A DNA stretch of 21,540 bases. Source: Ectocarpus siliculosus (lineage: Eukaryota; Sar; Phaeophyceae; Ectocarpales; Ectocarpaceae). Positions 15,937 through 21,540 of the stretch are shown here, in pieces. The stretch's first letter is position 1, and each line of letters opens with the position of its first letter. The DNA lies in assembly GCA_000310025.1 (NCBI GenBank), contig FN649736.1, forward strand, positions 2,364,219-2,385,758, read 5' to 3'. The translations under genes were made by a program, and so were the position numbers. Below the pieces are notes generated by a model, which was not told where the DNA came from, ran no database searches, and saw only the letters and a program-made list of their open reading frames with translations.

Positions 15937-17734
15937 GTATCTCTTCACGAGCGAGTTCAACGCGCGCTGTGTACAAGGGATTGTTCTGTACTATAATCTA
16001 CACTTCCAACAAAAATCATGATAGCCTGCAACGTTGACGAAGTCTGATTCACTTGTTTCTGTCCCGTCAAAGGTCAATTTTTGACGCCAGCCAACGAGCA
16101 CGACACAAACCATCTCCGCTTTTTTCCAACCGTACTGCAGCACCGCAACCCATCGCTTGCAACGATCGGATAGACCACGCCGCCCGCCCGCCCGCAACAG
16201 CACGCTGGACAAATAAAGAGGTCTCGAGGAAGAATCACCAAACAGTACCTTCACCCAACCCCGCCCGTACTTCACGCACAATATGTCGCAACTAAGTGCT
16301 CTGCGTCACTCCCTCCAGGCTTCGTCAAAAACGTCGCTTCTGCGGAGATACATACGTACGCCTGTCTCTTTCCGCCGGGGTTGGGCGGCGGATAGAATGG
16401 GAGTGAGTCAGTCCTGGAAAGTTGGGAATGTGTGTACGTACATCTGGGTACCCAGGCATTCCACGCTCGCTCCTCCCGAAAAAAAAAAAACGAAGAATGA
16501 ACTTCAGGGTATCGAGAGACACACCCACCAACCCTCCCAAAAGCTCTCCTGCTGCGTGAACGATAGACACAAAAAAAACAACGGCGCGTGCATGTTGTTG
16601 AATGCATGCGCGGAAGCACACCTATGACGACGGGCTGCCAAAAAAAAACATTTTCGACCTGTTTCAGGCATTTCAAAGCGAGATGTATCTCTTCGAGAAC
16701 GCTCCGCGCCCTCGACTTCACACATACGGCAGTCCGCATCGAGTCTTTCAGACCAAACCGCCCTTGAGAGCGTGAGTCACGTTTAAGAACGCACCCATCT
16801 CTTTCTATCGCGCGCTTATATTGGCGACAAAATCCAGCTATAACAAGTACCATCGACTAAATCCAACAAATTATTATTTACTCCCCCCGCCACGCCCAAC
16901 GACGTCGCTAACATTTGCCGAAAAACTTACCGCACGCCAGAACTTAATCCTTGTCGTCAGTATTCGACCGACGGCCGTTGCCCTCCCACCTCTCCCCCCA
17001 CAGCTAGCTGCGAAACACCGAATCAATCAAGCTCGATCGATAGAGAATATCTTCTAGACTGCCACAGAGAAAACACTAAGGTACGTTAAGTATCGCGTTA
17101 AATATCTATGCGAAACGGCTAGACCACCACATGAGCACCACACTCTTTTTTGTGTGTGCGCTCTATTGTCTCATGTGCACGCGCGTGTGTGCGTGCGTGC
17201 GTGCGCTTGATGTCCTAAAACCCTATACCCCTGCTCTTCAGACAGAGAAAAGAAACAAAAAATAAGCGGCTGCCGTGCCATGAATGCCGCCGCACAAAGC
17301 CCCGGAAAAGCACAACGCGACGGCACCCTCCCCGCACATGCCTCATCGGAAAGTGCCAGTACATACCCCGCACCGCCGTGCCTCCGTCCCACCACCGACG
17401 CTTCATTCCTCCTGTGCAACAAAAATCGGCTCCCTGTCATGATCTCAACGCCTCGTGCACACCTCTACAACAATAAATCTGCGCCGTCCCGCCAAAGCGG
17501 GGGGGGGGTAAAACCTCATTCTACCCCCCCAAAGGTGAGGCGGCCCGCGAGCCGCGTGGTACGGCGCGCGCGCTAGTCTGCCGACCACGCCCTGATTCCT
17601 TGAGGAACGGAACGGGGGGTTGATTCAGGGTGCGGCGTTGCTCTGCCAGCGGGGACGGGAAGACAACCTATTTGAGGCGGCCGCGCACGCCAACGTTCTC
17701 CCAGCGATTGCGACATCATATATGCCTCTCTCCT
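15937..17734. other. Intergenic, with simple repeats
   Basis: This lies downstream of the unknown minus-strand gene and contains no exon I can support. It has GT/GC repeats at about 17180-17208 and a G-run/C-run inverted repeat, GGGGGGTA to TACCCCCC, at about 17502-17530, which could form a hairpin. The open frames here have no recognisable domains. Confidence 0.5.
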
Positions 17735-18262
17735 CTAGGAGCTACTACCGACACTACCGACACTACTGCCGCCCGCGTTCAGGGAGGGCGACGCCGATGC
17801 CGACGCCGCCGCTACCGACGCCTTGCTCTCTCCACCTTGCCCTCCTCCCACCGCAGCAACCGCAACAGATTCAGGGGCAGGAGCGGTCTTCGCTCCGGGG
17901 GACGGAGACGACGGCTTACGGTCGCCGCGCCCGACGCTCCCCCCCATCACCATCCGCTCGAGCCGCGTCGTGGTGGTCACCGTGGCAGCCGCCGCGGCCG
18001 TCGTCGTCGCTGCCGCCGCCGCCGCTACCGGTGTCGCCGGTTCAACCTCGGTGGCAACCGCCACGACACCCTTCACCTCCGCCTCTCCGCTGAGGTCGTC
18101 TGCGCCGCCGCTCTCGTCGTTGATTGTCTCCTCCCCCCGGCTGCTGCTGTTGCTGTTGGCGTCGAGGAGGATCACGCGCGGCGGTGGCGGGGTGCCGGAG
18201 CCGAGGTAGAGGACCGGCCGGGCGGCCGCCACCTGGCGGAGCTTCCTCGAAGGAGTCAGGAC
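17735..18262 (-). CDS. Unknown gene, terminal exon
   Basis: The acceptor is CACCACCAG|GTCCTG (phase 0) within a CCA repeat. It encodes VLTPSRKLRQVAAARPVLYL, a linker, DESGGADDLSGEAEVKG, and a long Ala/Thr/Ser/Gly-rich tail ending GSVGSSS before the stop. The plus strand is also open here because of the GC-rich codons; the minus strand is preferred since it joins in frame with four other exons. Confidence 0.72.
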   Translation of the reverse strand, partial: VLTPSRKLRQVAAARPVLYLGSGTPPPPRVILLDANSNSSSRGEETINDESGGADDLSGEAEVKGVVAVATEVEPATPVAAAAAATTTAAAAATVTTTTRLERMVMGGSVGRGDRKPSSPSPGAKTAPAPESVAVAAVGGGQGGESKASVAAASASASPSLNAGGSSVGSVGSSS

Positions 18263-20484
18263 CTGGTGGTGGTGGCGGTGGTGGTGGTGGTGGGCATGGC
18301 GGGGAGGGGGGAGAGGGTTCGCTGGGGGTGTCAAACAGGTGTGTGTATGTGTGTAAGCTATTCCAGATACGTGAGGCAGGTGAAACAGCGACTCGTACCT
18401 CTGGAACGGCGGAGGGAGGGAGGAAAGAGTTCGCCAGGGGTGGCAAACAGGCGCGACAAACAGGTGTGTCGGCCTTTTTGGATGCTCTTTTTAATACGTC
18501 GGAGGGCAGATGAAACAAGTGACTCGTGCCTGGCGCGGCGGCGGAAGGAGAGGCTTCGCCCTGGTGTGGGTGACAAAGAGGGTGAAAGCCTACTGTTGTG
18601 CGTCAGGCAGATGAAGCGGTATCTCGCGGGGGCACTCGCGAGTTGTGGGAGAGAGCATGGCAGCGTAGACTGCTAACGCTCGAATGATAATACAGGGCAG
18701 TCGCAGGTGGTACGGCAACAAGAGAAAGAAAGTTCACAGAATAGGCAAGCCGCCGTCGGCGCACGAAGGGGAAGAAAGCAATGGACAACGGCTTGAACAA
18801 CCATGTACTCTGTGCAGGGCCGTGTGATACACCAGCAACACCGTTTCGTCTCTATACCCAGCCTGTGGCCGATTCACAGCATCACGGCGGAAAAAGAAAC
18901 ACACGGCGGAGAAACAAACCACAACAAATAATCAATCTACCACCAACACCAAGGAGAAATTTTCCGTAAACCTTATGCAAACCTGGCCCAGACACAACTA
19001 CGACAACGACGACAACAACAACAGCAGCAGCAGCTGCTGCAGCAAAATCCGCACGTCATGAACAACACCAACCTTCCTTGCTCACCTTGCACGGGGGCAC
19101 CGCCCTGCCCATGGGGGGTTCCGACTCCTTGCACTCCTCCCACCCACCGTCCGCATCGGGGCTAGGCTTGGCCCACAGGGGGCTACGCGATTCCTTCGTC
19201 TCCTTCTCCTTCTCCTTCTCCTGAAAGCGTCAAAGAAACGGAATTTTGAGCGTGGACACGAGTGTTTCGCGCTCTATTCCGGCGTGTTCGACAATACCGT
19301 GCGGTACGACGAGAGCAAAGCAATCGCGATTGTTCCACCATGCACCGATAGCAACGAGAACATATCCCCTCTGGTCTCCCCCCCCCCCGATGTCTACCTC
19401 CCTCACCTCTTTTGCGAGACCCCCTCCCCCGTCCCCGCCCCCCTTGCTGGAGGCGCCGTCTCCCTTCTCCTTACCCTCCTCCGCAGCAGCAGCCTTGCCG
19501 GCACAAGTTTCGGTGCCGTTACTCGCGGCTCCCGCTCCCGCCGACGCCGAAGGCGCCGCGCCCTCATCCTTGGCGTTGGGTCCGAAGAGCATCTTGGGCG
19601 TCGCCCGAGAGGGCGGCGAGCTGTCCCCCGCGGTAGCTCCCTGTTGGAATCAATTCATTGTTTGGTTTTGTTAGAGCATCATCTCAGGGGTATTGTTGTT
19701 GTTACACAGCAACAGCAGTCCCATGTTGGTATTGGAATATTGTTGCTGGTTGTTTTGTTGGTTCTGTCAGAGCATCACCTTCGGGATATTGTTGTTACAC
19801 GGCAACAACAGCAGTCCCATGTTGGTGTTGGAATCATTGTTGTTTGGTCAGGGCATCATCGTCAGGGCATCATCGCGGGGGGTTCTTTGTTGTCACACAG
19901 CGACAGCAGTCCCCATGTTGGTATTGGAATTATTTGTTGCCGGTTGTTTCTGTTGGCTTGGTCAGAGCACCCGGGGTTCCTGCGTTGTTACACGGCAACA
20001 GCAGTCTTAAAGTGACGCTGCAGCATCATCCCCATGCGCATCAAACGATCGTTTTCTTTTTTCCTCTCCTGTACTTCATTTTCTCGCACTGCTGTGCCTG
20101 TCGGTGTTGGTGCTTTTCATCAACATCATCATCATCACCTTCACCTTGGCCGTTTGCAGGAAGCCCAACAGGGAGAGTTGCCCCGGGACAGGGGCGGTCT
20201 TCGACTTGTCCCCGGCAGCCTTTTTCCCCCGTCATGATCAAGAAGAAGCAAAAGGGTGAAACAACGAATTGGGGGGGCGGGAAAGGAAGAGAGACAGAGA
20301 GACAGAGAGAGCGCGCCACGGAGTGGTGTGACGGGGGTGAGCGTGGAGTAAAGGGGCAAAGGGCGGAAAGAAAGACACCCACACACACAGAGGGGGAGAG
20401 AGAGGCAGACAGAGAGAGGGAGGGACACAGAGAGAAATGAGAAGAGAGAGAGGGAGAGACAGACAGACAGACAGACAGACAGAG

Positions 20485-20545
<61 letters not shown>

Positions 20546-21011
20546 GGCACATGTCCGGCAGCAGTGAGCTGCAGTAGTTTACTCTCTGCTGAAGACAAAC
20601 AGAAGGCACAGCCATACACACTACATTAAAACAACGGGCGGTAGAAAGATGTCACGCGTAACACACCTCCTCCTCGTCCCTCTCTCGAGCCAAAAAAAAA
20701 CAGGAGCGAAAAGACGAGCCAACCAAAAACAACTGCACCACCGCACCGATCGCCCAGCCCACCTTGGGTCCGCTCCCGGGCGTGGTGTTGACGCCGTCAT
20801 CATCATCAACGGCAGAAGAAGCGGATTTTTCGGCGGCCTTCTCCGCCTTGAGGGCGGCGGCGGCCGCGGCGACCTCAGCCTGGGAGGGCTTGAGCTCGAC
20901 AGCGGAGGTCTCGACCCCTAGCCGCTCGATCACCTCGGGGTTGACGACGAAGACGGTTCCGCCGTGGAGGCTTCGCTCGCGGGTGGCCACGTCCTTCACC
21001 TTCTGGTGGAC
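17735..21011 (-). CDS. Ala/Gly/Ser-rich, mostly disordered protein of unknown function (3' five exons)
   Basis: Minus-strand exons: 21011-20763, 20219-20145, 19640-19407, 19220-19086 and 18262-17735. Every boundary is GT-AG, every intron is phase 0, and the joined frame is open for 406 residues to the TAG at 17737-17735. The most protein-like part is the first exon (HGGTVFVVNPEVIERLGVE, then an Ala/Glu/Lys helix and an acidic DDDD patch). A second candidate ordered segment is RPVLYLGSGTPPPPRVILLD in the last exon. The rest is low complexity (Ala, Gly, Ser, Lys/Glu runs). I recognise no catalytic motif or family and assign no function. The 5' part lies beyond 21011, past a stretch of unreliable sequence. 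Confidence 0.75.
18310..18665. repeat. Degenerate tandem repeat, about 110-125 bp unit, three copies
   Basis: Three diverged units start near 18314 (GAGGGTTCGCTGGGGGTGTC), 18424 (AGAGTTCGCCAGGGGTGGC) and 18550 (GAGGCTTCGCCCTGGTGTG). Each continues with a GAGGCAGGTGAAAC or GGGCAGATGAAAC motif and a CTCGTRCCT or equivalent. They fill the start of the intron before the terminal exon of the unknown gene. Confidence 0.7.
19086..19220 (-). CDS. Unknown gene, visible exon 4
   Basis: The acceptor is GCTTTCAG|GAGAAG and the donor is TGCAAG|GTGAGC, both strong. 45 codons, phase 0. It begins with Glu-Lys repeats (EKEKEKETKE) and continues SRSPLWAKPSPDADGGWEEC and PPMGRAVPPCK. This is one of the better supported exons of the gene. 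Confidence 0.8.
19407..19640 (-). CDS. Unknown gene, visible exon 3
   Basis: The acceptor is TTCCAACAG|GGAGCT and the donor is AAAGAG|GTGAGGG. 78 codons, phase 0. It encodes TPKMLFGPNAKDEGAAPS followed by Ala/Gly and Lys/Glu-rich low complexity. The charged, Gly-rich composition indicates disorder. Confidence 0.78.
19671..20012. repeat. Intronic minisatellite, about 95-110 bp unit, roughly four copies
   Basis: Each unit has AGAGCATCAYC, then TTGTTGTTACACRGCAACA, then GCAGTCCCATGTTGGTATTG and a GTTGTTTTGTTGG stretch. Starts are near 19671, 19768, 19849 and 19960, the last truncated. The TTGTTGTTACAC-GCAACAACA core is itself a small inverted repeat. It occupies most of the intron between exons 3 and 2 of the unknown gene. 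Confidence 0.85.
20145..20219 (-). CDS. Unknown gene, visible exon 2
   Basis: The acceptor is GGGAAAAAG|GCTGCC and the donor is GCCAAG|GTGAAGG. 25 codons, phase 0: AAGDKSKTAPVPGQLSLLGF then LQTAK. It is short and the acceptor is A-rich rather than pyrimidine-rich, but phase and composition fit. Confidence 0.65.
20280..20548. repeat. (GA)n / (GACA)n microsatellite tract
   Basis: A long purine-rich tract has a (CAGA)n core at about 20458-20482 followed by nearly pure (GA)n up to 20541. It lies in the intron between exons 1 and 2 of the unknown gene and produces spurious Ser/Leu open frames on the minus strand. Confidence 0.95.
20763..21011 (-). CDS. Unknown gene, visible exon 1
   Basis: The acceptor is CTCTCGCAG|GTCCAC and the donor is CCCAAG|GTGGGC. 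83 codons, phase 0. It encodes VHQKVKDVATRERSLHGGTV, FVVNPEVIERLGVETSAVEL, an Ala-rich helix and VDDDDGVNTTPGSGPK. It has high third-position GC. This part looks most like a folded domain, but I cannot place it in a family. Confidence 0.8.
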
Positions 21012-21069
21012 CTGCGAGAGTGAGTGAGTGAGTGAATGGCAAGATGTCGGTGTCGGTGGTCGACATGAC

Positions 21070-21540
21070 GGGGGGGGGGGGGGGGGGGGGGCCCAAAAAA
21101 GGGGGCCCCAAAAAAAAAAAAGCCCAAAGAACCAACGGGCAAATTTTTTTTTTTGGGGGGCCCAAAAAAACCCCGGGGTTTCTAACCCCCAGCTTTTTCA
21201 AAAAGGGGCCCCCCAAAAGGGGGGGGGGGCCCCAACCCCCCTTTTTTAAAAAAACCCCCTTGGGCCTAAAAAAAAACCCAAAAAAAAAAAACCCCCCCCC
21301 CCCCAAAAAAAGGGGCCCCCCCCCCCCCCACCCAAAAAAACAACAAACCAAGGAAACCCCCCAAAAAAAAACCCCCCCCCAAAAAAGGGCCAATTTCCCC
21401 CCCCAAAAAAAAAAAAAACCCCGGGGCCCAAAAAAATTTTCCCCCCCCAAACCCCTGTTTTTAAAAAATTCCCAAAAAAAACCAAAAAAAACCCCCCCCC
21501 CAAAAAGACAAAGAAACCCCGGAATCTTTTTAAAATAGGG
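21070..21540. other. Poly-G run followed by unreliable homopolymer-block sequence
   Basis: After 22 G (21070-21091) the sequence turns into alternating blocks of A, C, G and T, like the block at 10958-11153. It continues to the window edge. Open frames in it (Pro/Lys or Gly/Phe-rich) are artefacts. The true sequence behind it is not recoverable from this window. Confidence 0.85.

Noticed and set aside
17499-17531. G-run/C-run inverted repeat as a transcription terminator
   Set aside because: Intrinsic terminators of this kind are bacterial; in this eukaryotic context it is only a possible hairpin.
17630-18676. 348-residue plus-strand open frame, Arg-rich
   Set aside because: It is a mirror of the GC-rich terminal exon on the minus strand and passes through an intron and its tandem repeat. 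It has no domain.
19284-20440. Plus-strand frames with repeated CWYWN-like peptides
   Set aside because: The peptide repeat is only the translation of the intronic minisatellite and GA tract.
21028-21538. Lys/Pro-rich and Gly/Phe-rich open frames at the right edge
   Set aside because: The underlying sequence is homopolymer blocks after a poly-G run and is almost certainly not real.

Overview
The window looks like nuclear DNA of a multicellular stramenopile, most probably a brown alga of the Ectocarpus type. This is an inference from short GC-rich exons separated by long introns full of GT/CT and CAA/GTT simple repeats, canonical GT-AG junctions, LINE debris and a 100-N scaffold gap. There is no prokaryotic gene organisation, and I saw no rRNA, tRNA or CRISPR array.

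Layout. Positions 1-620 hold two pieces of a non-LTR retrotransposon on the minus strand: a reverse-transcriptase segment that runs off the left edge, and a separate 3' end. From about 1032 to 5946 a plus-strand WD40 beta-propeller gene is spread over six exons whose splice phases fit each other; its 5' exons were not found. It converges on a minus-strand class I methyltransferase gene of the Methyltransf_16 (METTL21/FAM86-like) type. Its four exons run from 11484 down to 6808 and give a 441-residue protein if the ATG at 11475 is the start. Positions 11485-17734 are mostly intergenic. They contain a longer LINE 3' fragment, two small elements that share a terminal inverted repeat, a 390-bp foldback palindrome, and one small ORF containing a possible intron. 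From 21011 down to 17735 lies the 3' part of a minus-strand gene for an Ala/Gly/Ser-rich, largely disordered protein of unknown function (five exons, all phase 0). Its upstream exons are beyond the right edge.

Two stretches are not trustworthy sequence. Positions 10958-11153 look like an unreadable continuation of a sequencing read after a 23-G run. They align in order with the clean sequence at 11267-11465 on the other side of the N gap, so the gap is probably false and part of methyltransferase exon 1 is represented twice. Positions 21092-21540 have the same appearance after a 22-G run.

I see no defence island, gene cluster or obviously new multi-gene system. The observations most worth following are the foldback palindrome, a LINE family with a C-rich tail and almost no 3' UTR, an intron in which the 5' splice-site region has been duplicated several times, and the false gap. 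The three main genes have no evident functional link.
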